A DNA stretch of 64,000 bases, from assembly GCA_003550325.1 (NCBI GenBank), contig QKWP01000039.1, positions 118,281 to 182,280 on the forward strand, in the 5' to 3' direction. The notes under the pieces are model-generated. The model saw nothing but the letters and a program-made list of their open reading frames with translations. It ran no database searches and was not told the origin of the DNA. The stretch's first letter is position 1. Every line of letters begins with the position of its first letter. Position numbers and translations under genes: made by a program. The stretch is from Gigaspora rosea (lineage: Eukaryota > Glomeromycota > Glomeromycetes > Diversisporales > Gigasporaceae). Below, in pieces: positions 1-11,575 of the stretch.

Positions 1-374
1 CAACAAAATATAGCGTTTGTCTCGATATATGTATATTTTTATTCGTATTGAGGCAACTTGATTTTATATTCAAAGAAAGTATATTACTGTATAAGCATGA
101 AATAAGCTTGTGTATAATAAAAAATCCATGCACATCCCACAAGTTATACTGTAAATATATTGACAAATCGAAGACAAAATTACGTTTATATAAATTCTAA
201 ATAGAATCGTATAATGGTAAAATTAACAATTAAATGTTAATTGATTTTCATCACATGAAAAGCATAGAATAATTTGTCGATCACCACATGATCGACACTC
301 CTGTTCGACAATTTTTTTTTATTTCCCACGGTTCTATTATTTATAGCTTTAAAAAAATTCTTTTGCACTGATTC
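1..374. other. AT-rich 5' flank, no gene seen
   Basis: AT-rich sequence upstream of the F-box reading frame. It contains a run of T at about 310-319. I see no open frame of note, no RNA gene and no repeat shared with the rest of the window. It may hold the promoter of the gene starting at 375, but no motif decides this. Confidence 0.5.
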
Positions 375-1892
375 ATGGTTTCAAAAACATTTATAGGTGA
401 TATACCCGAAATAGTGGAGAATATTCTTAATAATCTAAATAATGAAATATATTCTTTATATTCATGCACACTTATGAGCAGACATTGGTGTAAAATGTCA
501 ATTCCCATTCTTTGGCCAGACCCATTTTCATTCCTTCATTCATTTCTAGATACTTTTCATCTCTTGGTGAAGACGAAAAATTCAGTTTAATAACACTTGG
601 GATTAATGTACAGTAGAATTTTCCAAAACATTATTTGAATATGCAAGATTTCTGAAGGTTTTGATCTATCTCGTTTAGCATTTCAAGTTGGAAAATGGAT
701 CAATCTCGAGCTAGTTAATTCGATGAATCACATTAATTATATAATTAATTTATTATTCAAATTATTCATTGAAAGTGGGAGTCACTTTGCATAAATTGGG
801 TTTATGTTTTTCAAGTTCTATTGAACTTAAACCGGAGATTTTATATACATTAAGACAGAATGAGCAATTTTTCTAACGAATTCAACATCTATCTTTGGGA
901 AAATATCAGACAACAACGTTGAAAGTGTTATTACATTGTTAAAGGCCGTGGCTAAATATGCAACAAAAATTATGACTTTGAAAATTGACGATTTTAATTC
1001 TGAATATATGAAAATTGACGATTTTAATTCTGAATATAAGCCACGAATATTTAATGCTCTTATATAAGTTATTAAATCACAAGAACAACTTAGGCTGTTT
1101 TACTTATCTGGATTTGATACTCCTACAGAATTCTACGGCATCATTTCAGCTTTAGACTATCATAAAAATTCATTACAAGAAAGTTATAATGGCAGATTGT
1201 GGTTATAGCGAAGAGATCGAAGTACTTATAAATTGTACAAATTTAAAGACGCTTCGTATTAAGTATTGCGACTATATGATACCAATGAAAATATTAGATA
1301 ACAATAAAATTAGCACATTTGATATGGTTGAGTGCCAGATTGATGCGCAAGAAGTAGCATTAATTTTAGAAAAGTCTGGCGGATTGTTACAACGATTAAA
1401 ATTCGAATCAGAAGATGAAGAATTTCAGAAAGAGCCGTTATTAATTAAGTCCTTCTGTCCAATTATTACATACCTCAGTATTCAGTGGTTTGGATTTTCC
1501 ACACAACTCGTAGAGCTTATTGGTAGTTTAAAAAACCTTCAATTTCTCTCGTTATGGTGCGATGTCGTTAATATGCCGAAAGAAGAACTGAATATACGAA
1601 TTATGCAGTTTTCAGAATATATAGCCGTTAACATTGCAATATTTTGACTTAGAGGATATTTGGCTAGAACCATATATAGATGTTTTGTTAAAGCATTGTA
1701 ATGCACCTTTAAAAAAATTAATTTATCGACTTAACAAGAAAATTTCCAAAGCACTATCAAGTTCTACAAACGAAACAAAACTTTGAATTATGTGGGTGTA
1801 GATAGATATTTAGATTTGGATTATGATACTAGAAAGAAAATGGAAGCATAGGTTATGTTGAATTAGTACCATATGAACATATACGTTGTTAA
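375..1892 (+). pseudogene. F-box/LRR-type protein, interrupted
   Basis: Proteins of this kind act as substrate receptors of SCF ubiquitin ligases, and the family is strongly expanded in Rhizophagus. The frame at 375-590 begins with an F-box-like segment (IPEIVENILNNLNN, then YSLYSCTLMSRHWCKMSIPI, PILWPDPF), matching the usual order of F-box helix, LYSC.LVNR.WC and P.LWR.PF. Frame 1189-1647 holds leucine-rich, regularly spaced text (LINCTNLKTLRI, LKNLQFLSLW). The end around 1790-1892 reads LNYVGVDRYLDLDYD and then YVELVPYEHI before a stop at 1890-1892, which I recall as the usual C-terminus of this family. The full span of about 1.5 kb fits the usual length of around 500 residues. Frame changes and stops lie between 590 and 1189 and again after 1647, so the gene is probably dead or carries sequencing indels. 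Family assignment comes from remembered features, not a search. Confidence 0.75.
981..1040 (+). repeat. 30-bp tandem duplication in the F-box gene
   Basis: Two adjacent 30-bp copies (981-1010 and 1011-1040) differ at one base near the end. The duplication keeps frame and repeats about ten residues (KIDDFNSEYM). It looks like a recent slippage or duplication event inside the LRR region. Confidence 0.9.
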
Positions 1893-3625
1893 TTTGTAAT
1901 TTCTATAAATGTCTATTATCTGCAGATTTTGTGTAAAATCTAAATATAATAAATTTAAATCAGACCAAAATCTCAAATGCGGCCAAAACATTAGCAATCA
2001 CAGATTTTAAGATTTTATCAGCCAGATAAAATACCATTTAACATTAACTTTACAGCATTACGCACGTACGTATTTGATTATTTTGATTAGAATAGAAAAT
2101 TGGATTGGTGCTATTCCTATCCGTATTGCATATAGTTAATTCTACAAAAGACATTGCATAACCAATAAAGAAGAAAAACTTATACAGTAGTATGCTTAAA
2201 TACATAAAAAAGAAAAGCGTATAATGTATAAGAAAAATCGAATCAGTTATATTAGATTGTATAAAAAATATTGACTCAATTTTTACCGGTCGTAAAAATT
2301 TCTCTGTAGTGTAGCATCCACAAAATGTCATCATTACGTGGTTATCAAATCAAAATTGCATAATCATCGTATAATCAAATTTACATACCCACTTGTAAAA
2401 AAAAAACCAGGAAACCCACTTTAACATACGAGTATAGTTGTTTTGCATTAATTAATAACCCGTTATAATTCAAATTTGTCAAAAATCTTAGTTATATTTT
2501 AAGCGTATAAGAAACAAAGTTCACCAAATCTTCATATAATCTTCATGTTCACTCATTAATTATATTTGTATCATCATTAAGTTCGCAAAAAAATCTAGTT
2601 TAATTATAAAAAATTCTTTATTGGTTAATAACTTTGCCGAACTTATTTTTATTTTCGTAAGGAAAATTTTTCTTAGTTCATTACATAATAATTTTACTTC
2701 TCTATAACGAACTGATGGCTCTAGAAAAAAAGTTGTTATAAATCCCGCCAAGTTTTTTAGACCGAACTATAAAAATTTTGAGTTTACAATATTCAGAGTT
2801 TGTTATATAGAGTCGATTGTATAGTATTATATATTATATAAATATATTTATTTTCACGTCGGAATAGAATCTTGGTAGATTTAGAATCAATATAAGTTGA
2901 TTCTAAATACACTTATTTTGAAACGAAATTAAATTAACTCAAATTGGTAAAGAATTTCAAACTTAGACGTGAATCCGAATCCATTTATCGCATATTCAAT
3001 TAAAATCATTAAATTAATTTAATCAGCAGTTATGTTATTTATATAATTAACGTAATTTGCTATCTTTGATGAACGTGTAGTAATATTCACAAAATATTAC
3101 TATCATTTCATAACTAATTTGGTTTAGAATAGACTTATTAGTTTAGAACTTACAATATTAATAATGTCGTACTTAACCTAGCTGAATTGTATTTTGGTTA
3201 AAAGCAAGTTTTATAGTATAATGCATAAAGTAGACATATATTGACAATGTTTAAAGAATCACTATCATTATAATGCAATTATTTTGGTCTTTTAGTTATA
3301 AAATTTTTTCAAAATTTGGGCTTTATATTAATTATTTTCATTTTGGGCACTTAAATGTAATTAATTACATTTTTCGGGCCCTTATATGTAATTTCCCTAA
3401 AAATAAATACACAATCATTTCAATATTAACATAGGTTAATATTATAGAGAATATTATGTTTAAAAAAAAAATAAAAATGAATTTAATTCATGATTTGTAA
3501 GCTATAATCTTTTTATAATCAAATTTGGGTGAATTAATAATTAATAAATATCCAATAATGCTTAAATTAAATATTTTATAAAAAAAACCGCATACATAAA
3601 GTTCTTTTTTTTTAAAAAAAAAAAA
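1893..3625. other. Intergenic, AT-rich, nothing recognised
   Basis: About 1.7 kb between the convergent F-box and kinase genes. I see short A and T runs and scattered short open frames without any recognisable family signature. No inverted repeat or tandem array stands out by eye. Confidence 0.5.
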
Positions 3626-4905
3626 TCAAGAGGCATCAGGAATAGAGAGTTCAATCCCCTTATTGACTTTTGTCATTTCAGATAATTTTTCAGTAATTTC
3701 ACGTGTGTTGATGAACTTGCTTCCACAATTGAACATATCCTCATAGTACGAATCTTGAATATTCTCAAGTATTGAATTGGATTCATTTAGTTCTAACAAA
3801 ATATTTTCATCATTTTGCCATTTTTCAAAAATTTCACAAATATCTTTTGCTGATGAACGTTTCTCGGAATTTTTATCCCAACAATTTCTCATAAGATTTA
3901 CGTAACATTGTGGAGCATCTTTATTAACAGCAGGTTTTAAATCATGATAACATAAAAAACAAAGTTGCGATGTAGAAAATTTTTGATTGTATGATACAGT
4001 TTTTCCATATAAAATTTCCCACATAATTATACCAAATGAATAAATGTCAGATGCTTTAGTGTACCGTTGGTTAATCAAAACTTCTGGCGCAATGTAAGGT
4101 AAAATTCCATAAACTCCACAGGACTAATGCAATATTAACAGTTATTGAAAGACCTAAATCAGCAATGTAAGCACTTTTTAAACTATATAGAAGTATATTT
4201 CCACTATGTAGATCCCGATGAATAAGATCATGAGAATGAATTATCTGAAGATCTGATGCAATACATTGTAGCAGATTTATTTTATCTTTCCAATCTATTT
4301 TCGATATAGTATGTAAATTTTGTCGCAAACTGCCTTTTGGAGCATATTTCATGACGAGAACATAATTTCCAGTAGTTTGATCTTTTGATATACCAAAACA
4401 TTTTAAAAAAGTTGGATCTTTAAGTCCGATCTCGTAATATGCTTTTAACTAATTAATAAAAATATTCGAATTATTACTATAAATGATGAATCATGAATAA
4501 CATAAATAATTAGTAAAATATTTAATAAAGATTACCTCGTTTATAAATTCCTCGTGATAATTTTTTGATTCATGGAACAATTTAAGCGCAACAGGTCTGA
4601 TCAAAATTTGACTTTTATCAAACCACGTAGCTTCGTATACAGTTGCAAAACCACCTTTACCTATCTCTTTAATCTCCGTAAATTCATCATAAGGAATCCA
4701 CGATAACTGATATTTATTTTCTGTCAATATTTTTTTTCAAATTATCATCAATTTCAAGATTATGCTGCCAATCACATTTATTCGCTGCTAATATTTATTT
4801 ATAAAATTAATCAATTATAGATTTTAAAAATTATAAAGTATTATAATAATGATAATACTTGAGATATTACCTGATATTAAATCTTTTTCCCTAATCGGTG
4901 ATTTA
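3626..4905 (-). CDS. TKL-like Ser/Thr/Tyr protein kinase, reading frame disrupted
   Basis: A cytosolic protein kinase of the tyrosine-kinase-like group expanded in Glomeromycotina. On the minus strand the order is a linker (CDWQHNLEIDD), the glycine loop IGKGGFATVYEA, the lysine motif PVALKLF, the catalytic loop HRDLHSGN, DLG in place of DFG, then APEV, DIYSFG and RNCWD near the domain end. A tail of about 50 residues follows to the stop at 3626-3628. Two introns can be placed: 4788-4870 (83 bp) and 4449-4535 (87 bp), both GT-AG. Across the second, the frame continues from FINE to LKAYYEIGLKDPTFLKCFG. A frame change lies in the activation segment between DLGLS and GVYGILPYIAPE (about 4115-4145). 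Another lies in an A8 run near 4728-4735. Both could be homopolymer or assembly errors. No start ATG is visible in the most upstream exon, so the N-terminus is unknown. Confidence 0.8.
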
Positions 4906-5080
4906 AATATTTGAACTTATTAAATATGTATATATAAACGTAACACGACCACAGATATATCAAGATCAGGTGTAATCACTAATAAATTCATCTGTTTAAA
5001 ATTATTAAACTTTATTTTTCAGATTCAATTACACCTAATCATATCATATAATTTGATTGTGGTGCGTCATAACTTAAAAT

Positions 5081-6253
5081 TTACCTATGAAACCAGTAAT
5101 TTGCTTTATGTAAATCCCTTGCTATTCCAATTCCATTTCGATAGCATTCTGCAACATTTGTTATTCCACCAGGGTGACCCTCCTCTGCAGATTTTTGATA
5201 ATAAATGAATGCCTTATGTTCATCCTTTTCAAAATTCCTTCATCATAACAACATCCAACAATATATGTTCCACTAGCGTGACCCATCTCTGCAGACTTTT
5301 GATAATAAATGAATGCCTTATGTTTATCTTTTCAACTCCAATTCCTTTTTCATAACAATATCCAACTCCAAATACTCCATTAGAATTACCCATCTATGCA
5401 GATTTTTGATAATAAATAAATGCCTTATGTTCTTCCTTTTCAACTCCAATTCCTTTTGCATAAAAATAACCAAGAATATACATTGCAGCAGCATTACCCA
5501 TCTCTGCAGATTTTTGATAATAGATGAATGCCTTATGTTCATCCTTTTCAACTCCAATTCCGTTATCATAACAGACACCAAGTGCGAATATTCCACTAAC
5601 GTTACCCATCTCTGCAGATTTTTGATAATAAATGAATGCCTTATGTTTATCCTTTTCAACTCCAATTCCATGACGATAACAATCTCTGTTCATCCTTTTC
5701 AACTCCAATTCCACTTTGATAAAAGGCTCCAACATTATATGTTCCACTAGCATCACCCATATCTGCAGATTTTTGATAATAAATGAATGCCTTATGTTTA
5801 TCCTTTTCAACTCCAATTCCTTTATTATAACAGACACCAAGTGCGAATATTCCACTAACGTTACCCATCTCTGCAGATTTTTGATAATAAATGAATGCCT
5901 TATGTTCATCCTTTTCTACCCATTTACCATGAAATAGCAACTTGCAAGAGCGAATTGAATCGTAGAATTGGTTTGATTATTATTATTTAAGCAAAAATCG
6001 ATAATATTAATTGGATTTTGCTTCTTCTTTATTAAAAATTGTTCTAATGTCTCAAAGATTGAATCAGGATTATTGCCTTTCAAACTTTCGTCTTTATAAA
6101 GATTATACAATTCTTTACTAATTTCATTTACAAAACTTTGTGAAAGATCCTGTAAATTGTTATCTTCTAAATTCAATTGGGTAATATTGTTGGTTATTTG
6201 AGTAATATCTGACGAATTATCAATTTTTCAAATATATTATTGTAATTTGACAT
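5081..6253 (-). pseudogene. Sel1-like repeat (SLR) protein, frames interrupted
   Basis: Sel1 repeats are TPR-like alpha-helical scaffolds. In Rhizophagus they are often found with TKL kinases, and this gene lies directly upstream of one on the same strand. The likely start is the ATG at 6251-6253 (MSNYNNIFEK). An N-terminal helical segment follows (NNLQDLSQSFVNEISKELYN, then IFETLEQF). Seven repeats come next, each with HKAFIYYQKSAEMGN followed by G-A-L-G-x-C-Y-x-x-G-I-G-V-E-K-D-E. The last repeat ends in ATDL-like text and the stop at 5081-5083. Spacing of the repeats is 108 bp where intact, but 104, 107 and 151 bp elsewhere, so the frame changes along the array, and there is at least one further shift near 5935 and one near 6215. 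Either the gene is decaying by unequal exchange, or the repeats were mis-assembled. Confidence 0.75.
5177..5905 (-). repeat. Seven near-identical ~108-bp Sel1 DNA repeats
   Basis: The string complementary to the YYQKSAEMGN codons recurs with anchor positions 5177, 5281, 5388, 5496, 5604, 5755 and 5863. Four of six intervals are 107-108 bp. The 151-bp interval is one unit plus an extra 43 bp carrying a second copy of the GIGVEKD codons. DNA identity between copies is far higher than protein function would require, pointing to recent duplication or gene conversion. Confidence 0.9.
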
Positions 6254-6837
6254 TTTGGCGCAAAGAAAAGAGCTTGAAACGTAAGTTATGTATTACATTG
6301 CATAATGTGAACAATTTATATATATTTTTTTAGATGCAATTACTCATACGTAGTGTAACGCTTCGACATATTAGGATGTTGATCATTTTATCAACATAAA
6401 AAAAAGCCTATCGAAATCTGGAAGGTGGAACGACCTCTTAATTAAATAGACGATAGTACAAGTCTACTTAATAAATAATATTCTTGAATTTTATAGTAAT
6501 TTTAAGTTATTTATTGATAAGATCTACTTAAACTTCGTAGTAACATTATCTAATCCATTAACTTTATTATAGACAAATTATAAATCCATTACTTTATTAT
6601 AAATGAAATCCAAATCCATTATTGCTGGAGTCATATCCGTCCAACCACCTTATCAGTAAAGAACAATACCATTTATTGATTAGGCTTCACGCACTTTTAC
6701 ATGCGCTCTAATTTAATTTTATAAATATATTTTTGAATATTTCATATTTTTATTTTTCTTTACTTCGAATTTTTTACCGGGTTGATAAATTGATAACTTA
6801 GATCGCTAAAGACTATAGCAAAAAGAGCAAAAGATTA
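6254..6837. other. Intergenic, AT-rich
   Basis: Sequence upstream of the Sel1 gene. A short imperfect duplication (AAATCCATTA-type, near 6550-6615) is the only local structure noticed. Confidence 0.4.
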
Positions 6838-7318
6838 AAACAGAAGAATCTCCTAACTTTGTAATACTTTTTTGGACCTTTTGTAAATGAGTATGTGGTA
6901 CATGCATTGTCGCAACAGGTAATATATCTAGGTTATCTGAAACATGATCTAAGCCATATGAATCGTACGCGAGGGAAGAGCATTTGGTAAATGCTAATTA
7001 GGGTTTAGCTTGATGCTAAGATTATTAAGAATAAATAAGGAGGTGACTCAAGATTCAATACTGTAATTATTTCTAAAATTGTAATACTGTTTTTAAGACT
7101 TATAGTAAAATTTTTTAACAAAATTTGCAATGTTGTTACATGCATTTTTATTAACAGGTTATATGATCTGGTTACAGTTATTTGAAATATGATCTAGGCC
7201 ATATAAATCGAAATTTTATATGCGCATAGATTGATATGGCATTTAATAAATCTAATTAGAGTTTAGCGTGAGGCTAGGTTCATTAAAAGGAGATGTCTCT
7301 AAGGTTATTTCTAAATTC
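6838..7318. repeat. Diverged direct duplication, ~220-240 bp unit
   Basis: Two diverged copies follow each other (about 6838-7068 and 7078-7318). Shared landmarks in the same order are TTGTAATACT, CATGCATT, ACAGGT, TGATCTA.GCCATAT.AATCG, GGCATTTAATAAAT-like text and AATTAG.GTTTAGC. Divergence is substantial, so the duplication is old. No coding potential is seen in either copy. Confidence 0.65.
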
Positions 7319-7552
7319 GAATCCTTTTTTCAGACTTACATATGTATACATGTAAAATAAAATTTATTTCTTTGTTATTTTAGTTGTAATTTTAATTTAC
7401 AAAAATTAATTACATATAATTACCGTAAATATGTTGTATATTGTAGCAATTAATATGCCCTACCTATAGTCATCGGAAAAATAATCTACCGGTAAGCTAT
7501 ATAACTCAGGACCTAATCTTAAGTATATAAAAAGAACATTAAAAACTTAATT

Positions 7553-7731
7553 AATTTTTCTAAACATTTAACTAATATTAAAATCAATTTTATAGTTTTT
7601 AAATATATAATTTATTTTTAAATTTAATGTATTAAAATTTAAAAAAATTTATAATTTAAAATTTTTCTAAACATTTAACTAATATTAAAATCAATTTTAT
7701 AGTTTTTAAATATATAATTTATTTTTAAATT
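7553..7731. repeat. 107-bp AT-rich tandem repeat, split by a transposon
   Basis: A 107-bp unit starts at 7553 and again at 7660. The second copy is interrupted at 7731 by the element 7732-9738 and resumes at 9739-9780. This gives an empty-site comparison for that insertion. Confidence 0.85.
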
Positions 7732-9738
7732 AGAGAATTGCTAATCTTAACTGGGAGGGAATTTCCCTGTTACACAAGTCCAAATCGACCAATAAAATTA
7801 TAAAAACAATTTCATATTTATTATTATTTATAATATATATTTATTTCATATTTATTTACATAATGTGCAAAGCCGCTTCTAAAATGTATTACTCTACCCT
7901 TTCACCTAATACTAACCTAACCATAATTCGCATTACCCTTACCTTAATCATAACCCCATTCCTTTTGCCTAATACTAGCCTAACCCTAATTCCGCACTAC
8001 ACTCCCTTTAACTAATCCCGTCCTATCCTAACCTACTACTTAACCCTAACTTTGCTACTAACCATCATGCAATCCTCTAATTCTATATCACCATTAACCC
8101 TAATCTCTGTGAATTTAGTAGCAGTTTACTAGTCGAATCGGCACTGATTTGGCACTGGTAATGAACATAAATTCAAATGCCACCATGATAATAATGTGGA
8201 TTAGCTATTAAAACGTACATTTACATAAGTAATCAATATAAGACGAACAAGCTAACTGCATATGAAGCAAAATTTATAATGAATTTTTTTTGTTAAAATA
8301 CACAAGGAAGCTTCATCATGAAATCATGAGATATTGCTCTTTTTTAAAAAAAATCCTTTACTGACCTTTCACTCTCCATGAAATGAGCCAACATGTGTAA
8401 TGTACACATACATGTCATCTGAATGCGCCATTTCATATGATGTGATATTACGTGCGGGTTTTGCAGTAGTTTACTAGTCAAATCAGTACTGATTTGGCAT
8501 GGGTAATGAATGTAAATTCACGTGCCACCACGTTAACGATGCGGATTAGCTATTAAAATGTAAATTTACATAAATAATCAATAAAAGACGAACAAGCTAT
8601 CTGCATATGAAGCAAAATTTTGGATTGTTAAAACACACAAGGAAACTTCATTATTAAATCATGAGATATTGTTCCTTTTAAAAAAAATATTTTTTACTGA
8701 CCTTTCGTTCTCTATAAAATGAGCCAACATGTGTAACATACACACATGTGTTATCTGAGCGCGCTATTTCATATGATGTGATATTACATGCCACCCTTTG
8801 CCGTAATGTCTGTGCTATTCGTAAAATGTTCTTGTGCATGCTACACTTACAAAATTAGTTATTACTCCCACCACATCGCCACCAAAATAAGATTTTTAAA
8901 TTTGCCTGTTCTAATATGTGTGATTGCAAATCTAACATTATTTTGTAGGCTGCTTCTTCTTCGTGGTCATCAATTTCCTGATCAGAGATAGAGAAAATTG
9001 AAGAAAAAGTTGATAATTTTACTGGCTTTAGACTCTTTCGGAAAAAAACACTATTTTTCTTCCCCTTTAATTTTACCAGCAAAGTGCTGGCAGTTAGTAA
9101 GCAACTAATCCAAATTAATCTTGCTTGGTTGAACAAGACCCGTGCCATTTCGAGCATTCCCAACACTGTGCATTAGTAAAAATTTTCCTTAAAATTTTGA
9201 TACATATACTTCCTACTAACCCCTACCTAAAAACGAAATTCAATACCCATCTATGACGATACCAATAAGCAGTGAAGTCATTCGACCAAAGATAACACTA
9301 ACAAAAACTGACACCAACAAGCGACGATTACAGCAAACAGACCAGCAAGTCAAAAATTAGCAAACAAGACTGGCAAAAGTGAAAACACCAAGCGACAATA
9401 CGAACCAATATAGTCAAAAACAAAACTCGAAGTGATGCAAGAACCAGCAAAGGCAAATCAAAAGTACGAATTAGCAAAAACAAAAATAACCAAAACAACG
9501 GCAGTGAAATAATAAACTACTAACCACTAATAAACGATGACGTGAAAACACCATACAACATGACACTAATGATGACAGATATGTACCTACATAGCGATGC
9601 TAAAAAAAAAAAAGCCACTAAATTAGAAAAACTATTAAAAAGAAAAAACAGATGAAACAAAAAATATATATATATGTATTATATAGATAACTAATCTGTG
9701 TAACAGGAAAATTCCCCAGTTAAATGTAGTAATTCTCT
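7732..9738. mobile_element. Non-coding ~2-kb TIR element with 7-bp target duplication
   Basis: The ends are inverted repeats of about 45 bp: AGAGAATTGCTAATC at the left and the complement of AGAGAATTACTACAT at the right. Both continue with a TTAACTGGG block and CCTGTTACACA. The element is flanked on both sides by TTAAATT (7725-7731 and 9739-9745), and the intact copy of the host repeat at 7553-7659 shows the near-empty site. Inside are a C-rich tract with degenerate CCTAA/CCCTAA text (about 7895-8100), two direct ~340-bp copies (8121-8791) and an A/C-rich tract with repeated CAAA/CCAA words (about 9240-9640). No transposase is visible, so it is non-autonomous. The superfamily is not decided. 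Confidence 0.8.
8121..8791. repeat. Two direct ~340-bp copies inside the TIR element
   Basis: Copy A (8121-8462) and copy B (8463-8791) share start (GCAGT..TTTACTAGTC), middle (AGACGAACAAGCTA.CTGCA) and end (ATATGATGTGATATTAC). Differences are scattered substitutions and small indels. Confidence 0.85.
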
Positions 9739-9800
9739 TTAAATTAATGTATTAAAATTTAAAAAAAATTTATAATTTAAAATTTTTCTTTGTTAACTTA

Positions 9801-10078
9801 TATTTTGTAAAGCTATATTTTTTAATATTTTTATAGATTTTATAAATAATATTAATTTTGCAATAATTATTTTTTATAACTATTCTATTTTCAAATAACA
9901 TTATTAAATTTATTTAAAACAACAAAAATTAAAAATTATTATTTTGTAAAGCTTTATTTTTTAATATTTTTATAAATTTTATAAATAATATTAATTTTGC
10001 AATAATTATTTTTTATAACTATTCTATTTTCAAATAACATTATTAAATTTATTTAAAACAACAAAAAATTAAAAATTA
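9801..10078. repeat. 139-bp direct tandem duplication
   Basis: The unit beginning TATTTTGTAAAGCT at 9801 repeats at 9940 with only a few base differences, including the internal TTGCAATAATTATTTTTTAT. It lies just downstream of the 2-kb TIR element. It is recent but has no coding content. Confidence 0.9.
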
Positions 10079-10468
10079 TTATATAGATAAATTATATTAT
10101 TAAAAATTTAGTAAATAAATTACTATATAAAGTAAATACTCACTTAATAGTAAAATTACTTCAAATAATTACATACTGCACTGAGCAAAAGACCTGGGTT
10201 TAATACAAAATTCCTGATCAAAAACTTACAAAGTACCCCTAGGTAGGGTTCTGAAGCTTGATCCGGGTTTGATTTGAGTTTGATCAAACCCCAAATCAAA
10301 CCAAACTCAAACTATAAATTTTATAAAGTTTGAGATCAAACCCAAATTCAAATAAAAAATAATCAAATTCAAACCAAACCCAAATACTATACTAAGTTTG
10401 ATTTGAGTTTGATTTGAAGTTTGCAAACTAGTTTGAGTTTGAATGACATATATATATTTATATTTTAA

Positions 10469-11268
10469 ATGATAATCAGCCTGTCAACTAGAGAGTGATC
10501 ATAGGCGAAATGTGGCATGTTTCCATCTAAACCTTTTTTCTTACTAAGTTAACGATACATGCCCACTAATTGAAAATTGTAGAGCTCGTCGAGACGCATC
10601 TAACAGTGGTTAGATCATCTAAATCGGACTGGTGGATGGCGAGATATCGTCAAAAACGATTGGCCGACTATATAAAACTTAGTGATCAGATTACATATGA
10701 AAATCACTATAGGCGAAATGTGACGTTCTTCCATCTAAAACTTTNNNNNNNNNNNNNNNNNNNNNNNNNNNNNNNNNNNNNNNNNNNNNNNNNNNNNNNN
10801 NNNNNNNNNNNNNNNNNNNNNNNNNNNNNNNNNNNNNNNNNNNNNNNNNNNNNNNNNNNNNNNNNNNNNNNNNNNNNNNNNNNNNNNNNNNNNNNNNNNN
10901 NNNNNNNNNNNNNNNNNNNNNNNNNNNNNNNNNNNNNNNNNNNNNNNNNNNNNNNNNNNNNNNNNNNNNNNNNNNNNNNNNNNNNNNNNNNNNNNNNNNN
11001 NNNNNNNNNNNNNNNNNNNNNNNNNNNNNNNNNNNNNNNNNNNNNNNNNNNNNNNNNNNNNNNNNNNNNNNNNNNNNNNNNNNNNNNNNNNNNNNNNNNN
11101 NNNNNNNNNNNNNNNNNNNNNNNNNNNNNNNNNNNNAGCTCTACAATTTTCAATTAGTGGGCATGTATCGTTAACTTAGTAAGAAAAAAGGTTTAGATGG
11201 AAGCATGCCACATTTCGCCTATAGTGATTTTCATATGATCACTCTCTAGTTGACTGGCAGATTATCAA
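10469..11268. mobile_element. Palindromic TTAA element, copy 1 (contains gap)
   Basis: Terminal inverted repeats ATGATAATCAGCC and GGCAGATTATCAA are flanked by TTAA (10465-10468 and 11269-11272). A forward unit contains GTAGAGCTCGTCGAGACGC, AAATCGGACTGGTGGATGGC and GAGATATCGTC. A second forward unit begins before the gap, and a reverse unit follows it. Together with the gap the length is close to the 845 bp of the complete copy at 44881, so the arrangement is probably F-F-R-R. Confidence 0.8.
10745..11136. other. Assembly gap (392 N)
   Basis: A run of N in the middle of a palindromic element. Long hairpins of this kind often break assemblies. Confidence 0.99.
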
Positions 11269-11575
11269 TTAAAATATAAAAATATATTTATATTATTCAA
11301 ACTCAAACTAGTTTGCAAACTTCAAACTCAAATTCAAACCAAACTCAAATTTAACTAAAAAGTTTGCTTCAAATCAAACTCAAATATTTTTTTTAATCAT
11401 AGTTTGGGTTTGGGTTTGATTTCAAATCAAATCAAACCCAAATCTGACCTAAAGTTTGATTTGATCTGGGTTTGTAGGAACCCTACCCCTAGGTATTTTA
11501 TTCAGTAACAGGTATTTTGTACAGTAGAATCTTTTGACAGAGGTATTTTGTGTAGAGGGTACAGTATATTGTAGT

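Larger units (their letters stand above)
10170..11575. mobile_element. Inverted-repeat element with G/T-A/C low-complexity arms
   Basis: The two arms are imperfect inverted repeats. The left arm (about 10170-10468) has CCTAGGTAGGGTTC and then words of the type GTTTGATTTGAGTTTGATC. The right arm (about 11273-11575) has the complement, ending with GGGTAGGGTTC-type text and three ACAAAATACCT-like words. The arms end at TTAA sites where a palindromic element (10469-11268) is inserted. No gene is seen. Exact ends are uncertain because the terminal words diverge. Confidence 0.6.

Noticed and set aside
2050-2334. Minus-strand frame of 94 residues
   Set aside because: Aromatic-rich text typical of AT-rich non-coding DNA; no family resemblance and no supporting context.
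5313-5937. Plus-strand frames across the Sel1 array
   Set aside because: They are antisense shadows of the repeat; the minus strand carries the recognisable Sel1 motif.
8788-9166. Short frames on both strands inside the 2-kb TIR element
   Set aside because: No transposase or other domain could be recognised; probably chance frames.
10570-11157. Long frames across the gap
   Set aside because: They consist almost entirely of undetermined bases in a palindromic element.
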